Below, one piece after another: positions 1 through 7,111 of a DNA stretch of 64,000 bases. The stretch is taken from the NCBI GenBank assembly GCA_041691795.1, contig JBEPTX010000001.1:434001-498000 (forward strand), written 5' to 3'. Position 1 is the stretch's first letter, and each line of letters starts with the position of its first letter. The notes under the pieces are model-generated. The model was not told where the DNA came from, did no database searches, and saw only the letters and a program-made list of their open reading frames with translations. This DNA is from JBEPTX01 sp041691795 (GTDB lineage: Bacteria > Patescibacteriota > Saccharimonadia > Saccharimonadales > Saccharimonadaceae). A program made the translations under genes and the position numbers.

Positions 1-117
1 GCTATTGATTCTATCAATAATCCATCCATTCGGATCTATCCGAAGCAGTGCGGCCTGGATGTCTTCATTTTCATGCCGTTCGCGTTCATTATCAGAATGT
101 TCTGAGAATTCTGTCAT
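1..117 (-). CDS. Unknown protein, N-terminal 39 residues only (runs off the window)
   Basis: Only the first 39 codons lie in the window, read from an ATG at 117 down to position 1 with no stop. The visible peptide begins MTEFSEHSDNERERHENED and is strongly acidic and charged, followed by AALLRIDPNGWIIDRIN. No family is recognised. A strong sigma70-type promoter lies immediately upstream, with its -10 box only 6 bases from the ATG and no Shine-Dalgarno sequence, so the mRNA probably starts at or beside the start codon. The promoter is the main reason to believe the ORF. Confidence 0.6.
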   Translation of the reverse strand, partial: MTEFSEHSDNERERHENEDIQAALLRIDPNGWIIDRINS

Positions 118-123
118 AAGATT

Positions 124-152
124 ATTATATACTAAATATAGTTAGTAGTCAA
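124..152 (-). promoter_or_regulatory. Sigma70-type promoter for the gene starting at 117, leaderless geometry
   Basis: Read on the minus strand, TTGACT (152-147) and a perfect TATAAT (129-124) are separated by 17 bases. The expected transcription start falls at about 117-118, which is the A of the ATG. It is the best consensus promoter in the window. Confidence 0.75.
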
Positions 153-166
153 TTATCTAGCTCGGG

Positions 167-178
167 TGCGGCAGCTGG
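167..178 (-). other. Second tRNA-Asn 3'-half-like segment
   Basis: On the minus strand CCAGC (178-174) is an exact complement of the T stem GCTGG of the tRNA-like gene upstream, and the next seven bases, TGCCGCA (173-167), pair with its acceptor TCCGGCA at six of seven positions. Between the two halves lies a roughly 70-base insert holding a hairpin (CTGGAAAAG / CTTTT-A-CCAG, loop TTCA). No CCA follows. It could be the displaced true 3' end of the tRNA or a partial duplication. Confidence 0.4.
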
Positions 179-236
179 GCATAGGCTTTGCCTCTTCCGC
201 TTGCTCATGCTGGTAAAAGTGAACTTTTCCAGAATT

Positions 237-306
237 TCACGGCACTGCACCGAACCAGCGACCTAATCGTTAACAGCGATCCGCTCTACCACTGAGCTAT
301 GCCGGA
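237..306 (-). tRNA. tRNA-Asn(GUU)-like gene, degenerate or interrupted in the T arm
   Basis: Minus strand from 306: acceptor TCCGGCA, TA, D stem GCTC/GAGC with loop AGTGGTA, anticodon stem GATCG/CGATT with loop CTGTTAA (anticodon GTT, Asn), variable loop AGGTC, T stem GCTGG and loop starting TTCG. The 3' side is abnormal: only CAG follows the T loop instead of a five-base partner for GCTGG, and the acceptor 3' strand is TGCCGTG, which pairs at five Watson-Crick positions. The total is about 70 bases, two short of normal, with no encoded CCA. A better 3' half lies about 70 bases further on (see 167-178). It may be a pseudogene, an interrupted tRNA, or functional but unusual. Confidence 0.55.
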
Positions 307-358
307 GTACAAGGGTCATTATACCTAGCCGACCCCTATCTGGTCAAGTGGTTGGTTG

Positions 359-2377
359 CTACCGTTTTACCTTGGGTGGCGCAATAGCGTGCAGGGCTTC
401 AATCTTGGTGGCAATTTCGGCCAAATTAGCACGAGTAGCGCCGTCGGATTCGATCGCCAAGATATAGATTCCTTTTGGACTGTAGACAACCGCCGCATCA
501 TTATGGACAGTACCTGCTTCGCCCGCTAGATTGGCAATTGAACCCTTGGTCAACCCGGCTGGAATACCATCACGCAAACGAGTGGTCTGCATCGTACTCA
601 GAATTCGTGGACCGTTGGCGGTTGGGGCGACCTTGCTATTGAACAGATTCACCAGGAAATGTGCCAGATCATTGGTGGTCGTTTTGGTCTGTTTGGCAGC
701 AAATGATGTACCCAGCAGACCCAGTTCGTTGCCGCGTGCAACCATTGTTTCGTGACCAATCATATTCATGAATGCTCCGCTACAATCCATGTCAGTTTTT
801 TCTATCATATCTGTGAAACATTGGTCGGTCTGACGGCTACCAACGATTTTGTCATTATGCAGAATTGTATTATTACTCAGACCCATCAGCACTGCGTAGC
901 CAACATAGCCGTTTTCGGTCCCGGCCGTTATCATCGCTTGATCACCACGATAGTTGGCGCTACGATATGGCTGCAGCCCTGTTACTTCCTGGAATGACAT
1001 AGCGTATGTGCCGGGGTGTTCCTGCGGATATTGCGCTAGTAGTGCCGCAAAACCATTGCTGGTTGGGCTGTAGGTACGAGTATAGACAATTTTTGGCGCA
1101 ACCGGCTGAGTTTCGGCAACGGCGTTATTCACCTTTCTGTTCAAATAGTTTTCTACATCAACAGCGGTTTTATTAGCATCCAACCCCTGGCCTGTTTGGC
1201 CATTTACATGTGATGTTTCGGTGAAATCAGACGTCGAAATCTTGGTTACACCGGCCACAATGGTTATCTTTGGGGTGACAGGGCCCTTCATATATGTGGC
1301 CATTCGGTCTCTGTTGACGGTAAAGGTAAGTTTGGAACCATCACGAACACGGTCGGGGTCATTCTGGCCAGCTGGCAGTACGGGGATGAAGCTTTTGAAA
1401 TCAAGCCAGCTCAAAACCGATGCGCCTGCGATGGTCAGATTAGTGCCGCCAGCGGTAATTGGCATTGGGTTGGTCGTGCGATTATTCAACGCGTCGGCTA
1501 GTGCATTCGCCTTGTCGTCGTTCACCATTGCAGGCGTTTCCTGAATATCAATCCGAACTTTGTTATCCGTCCCTGGTTTTGGTATCGTTGTGGCCAAAAC
1601 TTGCTGGAATTTAGTGATATCACAGATACCGCCAGGTACTGATGGCACCAATTGCAATTGGTCACCAACCAATTTCAGGCTAGCGTCATTGGCAGGAATC
1701 GTACAGCCATCACCCACTTTGCTTTGCGTGTAACTATCAATCTTGTTGCGGTCATAACTGTAATCAGGTGAGCCTGCCTTGTTCATACCACCTGCCCAAA
1801 AAACAGAGCTAGGAATAATCCGTAAATACCATGGATATTGCAGCGCGTCTAACCTGGTACTACTATCGGTCGAAATCCCCACGTCTTTGAACTGTGGTGA
1901 TTGGAAGGCTGCTTGGTTCTGGCCAAAGTAGATTGACAAGTGCAAATTGCCATACGCACTGTCGATTGCCTTGGCGGCTTCGGCTTTGCGCATACCACCG
2001 ACACTTAGTCCATCGACTTTGACACCTGGTAGTAGCCGATCACTAGGGTAGATAAACTGGCCAGCAATCGTCAGCAAAATAATGGCACCAATAACACTGA
2101 GTGTAATTGTTTTCCAATGTTCGCGCATCCAGATTGGCAGTGTCAGCGATACTGGGCCTTGCAGTTGCTGATGTTGCATCACGGGTGCAGGCATTGTCGG
2201 TAATTGAGGCGAATCGAAAGCTGCCGCTGGTGGTGGCGACTGTGCACCATAAAACCCACCCGATTGCCCCCATGGCTGCTGAGGTTGCACGGGCTGTTGA
2301 TACGGCTGCGGCACAGGTCCTGGAACAGGTGGTTGCTGCGGCGGCACCGGTGGTTGATCATTACTATTTGGTTGCAT
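359..2377 (-). CDS. Membrane-anchored class A beta-lactamase-like protein, probable pseudoenzyme
   Basis: The 672-residue protein has a cytoplasmic Pro/Gln-rich tail (about 1-85), one membrane helix near 92-112, an extracytoplasmic region (about 115-430) resembling the YoaR/VanW-type putative peptidoglycan-binding domains, and a C-terminal domain (about 440-672) with the layout of class A beta-lactamase-like serine hydrolases. The catalytic motifs look lost: the S-x-x-K site reads G486-T-E-N489, the S-D-N site reads T-D-M (528-530), and the K-T-G strand reads E-A-G (620-622). A wall-binding or scaffolding role is more likely than hydrolysis. It is the last gene of a run behind the ligase and the LexA-like gene, 52 bases after the latter. 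The fold assignment is by motif layout only. Confidence 0.7.
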   Translation of the reverse strand: MQPNSNDQPPVPPQQPPVPGPVPQPYQQPVQPQQPWGQSGGFYGAQSPPPAAAFDSPQLPTMPAPVMQHQQLQGPVSLTLPIWMREHWKTITLSVIGAIILLTIAGQFIYPSDRLLPGVKVDGLSVGGMRKAEAAKAIDSAYGNLHLSIYFGQNQAAFQSPQFKDVGISTDSSTRLDALQYPWYLRIIPSSVFWAGGMNKAGSPDYSYDRNKIDSYTQSKVGDGCTIPANDASLKLVGDQLQLVPSVPGGICDITKFQQVLATTIPKPGTDNKVRIDIQETPAMVNDDKANALADALNNRTTNPMPITAGGTNLTIAGASVLSWLDFKSFIPVLPAGQNDPDRVRDGSKLTFTVNRDRMATYMKGPVTPKITIVAGVTKISTSDFTETSHVNGQTGQGLDANKTAVDVENYLNRKVNNAVAETQPVAPKIVYTRTYSPTSNGFAALLAQYPQEHPGTYAMSFQEVTGLQPYRSANYRGDQAMITAGTENGYVGYAVLMGLSNNTILHNDKIVGSRQTDQCFTDMIEKTDMDCSGAFMNMIGHETMVARGNELGLLGTSFAAKQTKTTTNDLAHFLVNLFNSKVAPTANGPRILSTMQTTRLRDGIPAGLTKGSIANLAGEAGTVHNDAAVVYSPKGIYILAIESDGATRANLAEIATKIEALHAIAPPKVKR

Positions 2378-2429
2378 ACGACTACTTAATATAGTACACG
2401 TTGCTTATGCTTTTGTCATCCGTGGCTCT

Positions 2430-2792
2430 CTATTTACCACTTAACTCAATATCCAAAAGTACAGAAGCCCGTTCAAGCGCTTCGCGCTCTTCGTCGGTTG
2501 CAGTTTCGAGACGGGTTTCTATTTTGGCTTTGAGCCATTTTTTGTGATCGATATCTATTGCAGGCACAGTTGGATGACTAACGATTTCGATTGAGCGGGC
2601 AGAATTGTCTGTTTTTTGCAGGTAGCCGCGCGCGATCAGACCATCAACATGGACGGCGACGGTGGATACGGATTTGTAGCCCAGCGCACGCATGATTTCG
2701 CGGTAGCTAGGGCCATAGCCATAGCCTTTGATAAATCCATCGATGAATTGCAGCAGCTCGCGCTGTTTTTTACTTGGCCGATTATCTACCAC
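2430..2792 (-). CDS. LexA-type winged-helix DNA-binding protein lacking the S24 protease domain
   Basis: I use a GTG start at 2792, preceded by GGAAAGGAA about 5 bases upstream; an upstream in-frame start would add 21 residues overlapping the ligase gene. From this start the protein has 120 residues. Residues about 4-70 match the LexA DNA-binding fold: PSKKQRELLQFI, a recognition-helix region around PSYREIMRALGY, and the wing LIARGYLQKTDNSARSIEI. Full LexA is about 200 residues with a Ser-Lys self-cleaving domain; here it is replaced by a short charged helical tail. The start overlaps the stop of the ligase gene by 11 bases, so translation is probably coupled. It is likely a transcription factor but cannot be cleaved like LexA. 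Confidence 0.75.
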   Translation of the reverse strand: MVDNRPSKKQRELLQFIDGFIKGYGYGPSYREIMRALGYKSVSTVAVHVDGLIARGYLQKTDNSARSIEIVSHPTVPAIDIDHKKWLKAKIETRLETATDEEREALERASVLLDIELSGK

Positions 2793-4074
2793 GCTGTTCC
2801 TTTCCGGCGATGGCAACTGCCGCGAGTCCCCACCATACGATTGATACGGTATCATCTACCCACACGGGTAATAGCAGACCGATGACCGCCAAACAAACAC
2901 CCGCACCAAATAATCCCAGTGCCAAATAATCGCTGCGTCGACTCCATAGTCGCCACATGATGAATCCAAATATACATATATATAGTGCTAGTCCCAGCCA
3001 GCCAGCTTCGTGCGCAATGAACAGATATTGATCCTCTATCACAACGCCGTTATTGCCTAGTAGTGACGCAGATCCGGTGCTGCCAATGCCTGCGCCAAAT
3101 GGCTGGTGAATCATGTTGTGTAATCCGTTTGCGAGTGACGATGCGTGACCGTCGTTAGAACTAATACTACTGCCACCATTTGGGTTTTCGTGCAAAATCA
3201 CGTTTGATATGAATGTGCTATTGCGCCCTATTACCAACCCAGCAAGTAGCAAGAACACGACCGTACCACCAACTATCCAAACATTTCGTGAGATTTTCTT
3301 GATCTGCGCGCCAACAACAACTGCGATGATCCCGACGATCACAGCCAATTGTGCGCTGCGTGAATAGCTGACCCAGAGTGCTGCGGCGGCGGTAAATACC
3401 AGGCCACATACCAGCCACAACGTTTTGCGATCATCCAATGATTTCTTTTGGCGTAACACGAATGCTGCCGCAATAATCAAGACCGATGCTGCGTACGCAC
3501 CCAGCGGATTTGGCCCACGCAGTGTGCTATTCACCCGGATGAAATCTGGGTTTTTGTCGACGGTCAGATACGGCTGAATCGTGTGTTCGTTGTATCCAAT
3601 ATGGCTCAAAACATCAGCAGGCAGAAACAGTTGTAGGAATGCAAATCCAAGCACCAGGGCAGCACCTGCTATTCCAACTTTTACCACTGTCTTTTTATAG
3701 CCTGGCGCAATCCGAATCAATGTATAGACCAATCCGAAAAACAACACATAGCGCAGATCAATCGCTAATCCCGCCGATGCTTGGGCTGCACCGGGCCACC
3801 AAATCGCTAAAATTAACAGATGTAGTGCGGCGTAGATGATAAGTAATCGAAAAATAATATCCCGGCCAAATTCGCGCCACAATTTGTGCTGGCTCACCAG
3901 CCAAATCGCCACTGGCACCAGCAACAACATAATAATCTCTTTCCACGATTTGATCAGCAGTGCGTCATTGGGAAATACCGTCCCCAACCAGACCGATAGC
4001 GGTGCATGCACGACAATTCCGGCAAATATCACCAGTAGTGCGTAGGCATAGAATTTTTCCAGGCGTTTGTGCAT
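2782..4074 (-). CDS. O-antigen ligase / Wzy-like polytopic membrane protein
   Basis: This hydrophobic protein of about 430 residues has roughly ten to twelve membrane helices and a large outside loop in the middle containing TLRGPNPLGAYAA, typical of the O-antigen ligase/polymerase (WaaL/Wzy, PF04932) superfamily. Such proteins join or polymerise lipid-linked glycans on the outer face of the cytoplasmic membrane. I choose ATG 4074; an in-frame TTG at 4083 lies inside the likely -10 box TATACT (4088-4083). The gene is divergent from the sugar-transferase gene at 4128, which fits a role in the same surface glycan pathway. Ligase versus polymerase cannot be decided from sequence. Confidence 0.75.
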   Translation of the reverse strand: MHKRLEKFYAYALLVIFAGIVVHAPLSVWLGTVFPNDALLIKSWKEIIMLLLVPVAIWLVSQHKLWREFGRDIIFRLLIIYAALHLLILAIWWPGAAQASAGLAIDLRYVLFFGLVYTLIRIAPGYKKTVVKVGIAGAALVLGFAFLQLFLPADVLSHIGYNEHTIQPYLTVDKNPDFIRVNSTLRGPNPLGAYAASVLIIAAAFVLRQKKSLDDRKTLWLVCGLVFTAAAALWVSYSRSAQLAVIVGIIAVVVGAQIKKISRNVWIVGGTVVFLLLAGLVIGRNSTFISNVILHENPNGGSSISSNDGHASSLANGLHNMIHQPFGAGIGSTGSASLLGNNGVVIEDQYLFIAHEAGWLGLALYICIFGFIMWRLWSRRSDYLALGLFGAGVCLAVIGLLLPVWVDDTVSIVWWGLAAVAIAGKEQRGR

Positions 4075-4082
4075 CTGTTTCA

Positions 4083-4088
4083 AGTATA
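4083..4088 (-). promoter_or_regulatory. -10 box for the O-antigen-ligase-like gene
   Basis: TATACT on the minus strand, 8 bases before ATG 4074. No good -35 box and no Shine-Dalgarno sequence are seen, so the transcript would have practically no leader. Confidence 0.45.
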
Positions 4089-4111
4089 CTCGATATCAAT
4101 GGCCGAAAAAA

Positions 4112-4120
4112 TGCTATAAT
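4112..4120 (+). promoter_or_regulatory. Extended -10 promoter for the sugar transferase gene, leaderless geometry
   Basis: TGCTATAAT is a perfect extended -10 element (TGnTATAAT). It ends 7 bases before ATG 4128, so transcription should start at about the start codon. No Shine-Dalgarno sequence is present. Confidence 0.65.
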
Positions 4121-4127
4121 AACACCT

Positions 4128-5564
4128 ATGCCGACCAAGAACACCAAGTTTTACAGTCTTATCCTGATTATCGTTGATACATTCGTATTGCTTATCGCTT
4201 TTTCACTCGCCTATGTACTGCGTGTTTACTTTGATCCGCGTCCGCTCGTCAGCACTGTTTATGCAGGTAACTACCTGTTTACTTTCTTGGCGATTGTCCC
4301 ATTTTGGATACTGATCTTTAGCACGCTTGGCTTGTACAAACCCAGCACCTATAATCGCCGACTGGTCGAATGGAGCAAAATCGCTATTGGCGCGTTCATC
4401 GGTATCTTGCTGGTAATCGGCTGGGAATATATCAGCGACAAGCACATTTTCCCAGCCCGTTTGGTAGCTGTATATGCACTCGGCGGGTCGTTTATCTTGA
4501 TCGCATTCGAACGCGAAATCTTGCGCGTAACACGCAGTCTATTATTCCAGTTTGGTCATGGCGTCAGCCGCGTACTTATCATTGGTGACAGCGCTGCAAC
4601 CCGTGATATTGCCGACAATTTGTCATACACACACAAAAGTGGCTATCAAATCGTTGCTATCGCTGGCCCACGCAAAGTCCTGCCACCTGGCCTGGATGTG
4701 ATGCATTTTACGTCAGTCGAATCAGCCCTGAAACAAATTCACGAACTTGGTATCACGACAATTATCCAGACTGACCTATATGATTCAGCCGAACGTAACC
4801 GTCAAATCCTAGGTGCTGCCCAAACGCACCATATTAGTTACAGTTTCATTCCTGGCGAACCAGAATTTTACGCAGGCAAAAATACCGTCGATGTGTTCCT
4901 GGGCTACCCAATGATTTCGGTCAGCCAAACGCCACTGATCGGATGGGGAGCGATCGCCAAATCAGTCTTTGATTTTGTTGTGTCGATCCTGCTACTAATT
5001 GTTTTATCACCGGTATTTTTAGTATTCATTATTTTACAAAAAATCCTTAATCCCGGTCCCGTCTTCTACATTGGCAAGCGTCTCAGTCAATTTAGCAAAC
5101 CAGTTGACCTGATCAAATTCCGAAGCATGGGCGCAAAATATGGCAAAAGTGATGCAGCTGTTGAGTTCCGTGCAATGGGCCGCGAAGATTTGGCCAAGGA
5201 ATACGAAGCAAACCATAAAGTTACCAACGATCCGCGCATCACCAAGTTCGGTAAGTTTTTGCGCAGCACATCACTCGATGAACTGCCACAGTTTGTAAAT
5301 GTCCTGCGTGGTGACCTCAGCCTGGTTGGGCCGCGCCCAATCTTGCCACAAGAAGCAAAGTTCTCGAAAGATCGCACAGCACTCCTGCATAGCGTCAAAT
5401 CAGGTGTCACTGGGCTATGGCAAGTATCAGGCCGCAGTAATTTGTCATTCGATGAACGTATCGAACTAGAACTTTTCTATGCCCAAAACTGGTCATTCTG
5501 GCTAGACATCAAAATCTTGTTCAAAACAGTTGGTGTCGTGCTACGCAAACGAGGGGCTAAATAG
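4128..5564 (+). CDS. Polyprenyl-phosphate sugar-1-phosphate transferase (WbaP/WcaJ family)
   Basis: The 478-residue protein has four or five N-terminal membrane helices, a central nucleotide-binding-like domain (about 140-270), another membrane helix near 280-305, and a C-terminal bacterial sugar transferase domain (PF02397) with the signatures IKFRSM, FLRSTSLDELPQ, SLVGPRP and GLWQVSGRS. The family transfers a sugar-1-phosphate from a nucleotide sugar to undecaprenyl phosphate, the first step of a lipid-linked glycan. ATG 4128 is chosen over upstream in-frame starts because it follows an extended -10 box at leaderless spacing. Its stop codon (5562-5564) forms the outer tip of the S23 element that follows. 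Confidence 0.9.
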   Translation: MPTKNTKFYSLILIIVDTFVLLIAFSLAYVLRVYFDPRPLVSTVYAGNYLFTFLAIVPFWILIFSTLGLYKPSTYNRRLVEWSKIAIGAFIGILLVIGWEYISDKHIFPARLVAVYALGGSFILIAFEREILRVTRSLLFQFGHGVSRVLIIGDSAATRDIADNLSYTHKSGYQIVAIAGPRKVLPPGLDVMHFTSVESALKQIHELGITTIIQTDLYDSAERNRQILGAAQTHHISYSFIPGEPEFYAGKNTVDVFLGYPMISVSQTPLIGWGAIAKSVFDFVVSILLLIVLSPVFLVFIILQKILNPGPVFYIGKRLSQFSKPVDLIKFRSMGAKYGKSDAAVEFRAMGREDLAKEYEANHKVTNDPRITKFGKFLRSTSLDELPQFVNVLRGDLSLVGPRPILPQEAKFSKDRTALLHSVKSGVTGLWQVSGRSNLSFDERIELELFYAQNWSFWLDIKILFKTVGVVLRKRGAK

Positions 5565-5593
5565 CTATTGGAATTTGGCTATTAGAATATGGC
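5562..5593 (+). repeat. Left terminal inverted repeat of the S23 element
   Basis: The outer 19 bases TAGCTATTGGAATTTGGCT (5562-5580) are the exact reverse complement of 5972-5990. The full 32 bases differ from the right end at two positions. It contains the ATG (5589) of the S23 gene. Confidence 0.85.
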
Positions 5594-5954
5594 AAATCAC
5601 ATAACATCATTCGAAGACTTAACCGTATGGCAAGAAAGTCAAGCTTTTGCGGTTCGTGTTTATACTGTAACCAGATCTTTTCCTAAAGAAGAACTATTTG
5701 GCATCACCAGCCAAGTCAGACGCGCAGTAAGCTCAATTTCTGCAAACATAGCAGAAGGTTTTGGACGAACATCCCCTAAAGATAAACTTCACTTTTATAC
5801 AATTGCCTACGGCTCACTACTAGAAACAAAAAACTTTCTGTATTTGGCCGAAAAACTTGGATATCTAAAAACTAGTGAGCTTGATATACTAATTCAACAT
5901 AGCATTAGTTGCCAAAAACTAATTAACGCATTTAAGTCAGGAATTTCGAGATGA
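5589..5954 (+). CDS. S23-family four-helix bundle protein
   Basis: The 121-residue protein matches the four-helix-bundle/S23 family (PF05635): FEDLTVWQESQAFAV at the N-terminus, the central ITSQVRRAVSSISANIAEGFGR signature (helix 2), then YGSLLETKNFLYLAEKLGY. Family members are small, basic, oligomeric and encoded in 23S rRNA intervening sequences or as scattered single genes; the related Avd protein assists diversity-generating retroelements. No reverse transcriptase or rRNA is nearby. The start lies inside the left terminal repeat without a Shine-Dalgarno sequence, and the stop overlaps the next start as ATGA, so the next gene may be translationally coupled. Nucleic-acid binding is inferred from the family. 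Confidence 0.85.
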   Translation: MANHITSFEDLTVWQESQAFAVRVYTVTRSFPKEELFGITSQVRRAVSSISANIAEGFGRTSPKDKLHFYTIAYGSLLETKNFLYLAEKLGYLKTSELDILIQHSISCQKLINAFKSGISR

Positions 5955-7111
5955 GCACGCCAAATTCCAATAGCCAAATTCCAATAGCTAAACAATCGCC
6001 ACACGTGGCGATTGTCGCCGACTGGCTGACCAACATGGGTGGTGCCGAAAACGTCGTCCTGGCTCTTCACGAAGCGTTTCCGGATGCACCAATTTACACA
6101 TCGGTTTACACACCCGAAACAATGCCGAAATTCGCGGGCGCTGATATTCGCACGACAAATCTGCAAAACCTTCCGAAGCTATTTCGCAAACTACACAAAT
6201 TCTTCCCAATGTTTCGCGTTCGCGCATTTCGCGAACTAGATTTGTCCGAGTTTGACATCATTATTAGCAGCAGTAGCGCCGAAGCCAAGCAAGTCAGAAA
6301 AACTCGCCCGGACCAAATTCACATCTGTTATTGTCACACCCCAATTCGTTATTATTGGTCACATTACGATGAATACAAAGCCGATCCTGGCTTTGGCAAA
6401 TTAAACTGGCTCGTTCGATTAACCATGCCATTTTTCGTCCCACCACTCAAAAAAGCTGACTATGCAGCTGCTCAAAAAGTTGATGTTTTCATCGCCAATA
6501 GCACCGAAGTTCAAAAACGAATCAAGCAATACTACAACAAACCATCAACAATCATTTATCCACCCGTCGACGTTATTCGATTCACGCCAGCCCGTGTCCG
6601 TGATAATTATTACGTCGCGCTTGGTCGCCAAGTACCCTACAAACGAATTGATCTTGCGGTCGCTGCAGCCACACGACTGGACATCAAACTAAAGGTGTTC
6701 GGGAGTGGTAGCGAACACAAAAAATTAGTTGCAATGGCGGGTCCAACCGTCGAATTTTTCACCGATCGTTTTGGTGATGCGTCAGACGTAGCCGTGACCC
6801 AGGCACTCAATCACGCCCGCGGCTATATCTTCCCTGCAGACGAAGATTTTGGTATCGTTCAAGTCGAAGCCCTCGCAGCTGGTGCACCAGTCATCGGCTA
6901 CGAACACGGTGGAACTGCCGACATTGTCGAAGACGGCATCAGTGGCGTACTATTTGCCGATCAAACCATCGATGCACTCGCCAATGCTATTCAGTACTCA
7001 CAATCCATTAGATTCTTGCCTGCGACACTACAGCGCAAAGCCAAACGATTTAACAAAAGCCTATTCATTACAAAAATGCACAAAATTGTCGCCGATTCTA
7101 TTCGACAGTAA
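5951..7111 (+). CDS. Family 4 glycosyltransferase with N-terminus supplied by the S23 element
   Basis: This GT-B glycosyltransferase starts properly at about residue 17 with HVAIVADWLTNMGGAENVV, where family members normally begin. The preceding 16 residues are encoded by the right inverted repeat of the S23 element and look non-functional. The C-terminal half has the GT4 nucleotide-sugar site: GRQVPYKRIDLAV, then FPADEDFGIVQVEALAAG with the E-x7-E pattern. It likely adds a hexose or mannose to a lipid-linked glycan on the cytoplasmic face. The ATG at 5951 overlaps the S23 stop codon. The 3' end overlaps glmS on the other strand by 14 bases. Confidence 0.88.
   Translation: MSTPNSNSQIPIAKQSPHVAIVADWLTNMGGAENVVLALHEAFPDAPIYTSVYTPETMPKFAGADIRTTNLQNLPKLFRKLHKFFPMFRVRAFRELDLSEFDIIISSSSAEAKQVRKTRPDQIHICYCHTPIRYYWSHYDEYKADPGFGKLNWLVRLTMPFFVPPLKKADYAAAQKVDVFIANSTEVQKRIKQYYNKPSTIIYPPVDVIRFTPARVRDNYYVALGRQVPYKRIDLAVAAATRLDIKLKVFGSGSEHKKLVAMAGPTVEFFTDRFGDASDVAVTQALNHARGYIFPADEDFGIVQVEALAAGAPVIGYEHGGTADIVEDGISGVLFADQTIDALANAIQYSQSIRFLPATLQRKAKRFNKSLFITKMHKIVADSIRQ
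5959..5990 (-). repeat. Right terminal inverted repeat of the S23 element
   Basis: It contains two direct copies of CCAAATTCCAATAG followed by CTA. It encodes residues 4 to 13 of the downstream glycosyltransferase as a low-complexity, non-conserved N-terminus. Confidence 0.85.

Larger units (their letters stand above)
5562..5990 (+). mobile_element. Small S23/four-helix-bundle element with 32-bp terminal inverted repeats
   Basis: A 429-bp unit is bounded by 32-bp inverted ends (5562-5593 and 5959-5990) matching at 30 of 32 positions, the outer 19 bp perfectly. Each end is itself a tandem pair of a 14-base unit (CTATTGGAATTTGG and variants). The only cargo is an S23-type gene. The unit sits exactly at the junction of two glycan genes: it provides the stop codon of the one upstream and the start codon of the one downstream. 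S23 genes are known from intervening sequences in 23S rRNA genes of, for example, Leptospira. Mobility here is inferred from structure; no target duplication is evident. Confidence 0.6.

Noticed and set aside
161..254. Group I intron in the tRNA-Asn-like gene
   Set aside because: The insert is only about 70 bases, far below group I intron size, and lacks the core pairing elements.
3960..4127. Upstream extension of the sugar transferase gene
   Set aside because: It would run through the divergent promoter and the start of the opposite gene; the TGCTATAAT box supports ATG 4128.
5589..5954. Diversity-generating retroelement (S23 gene as Avd)
   Set aside because: No reverse transcriptase, template repeat or variable repeat is present nearby.
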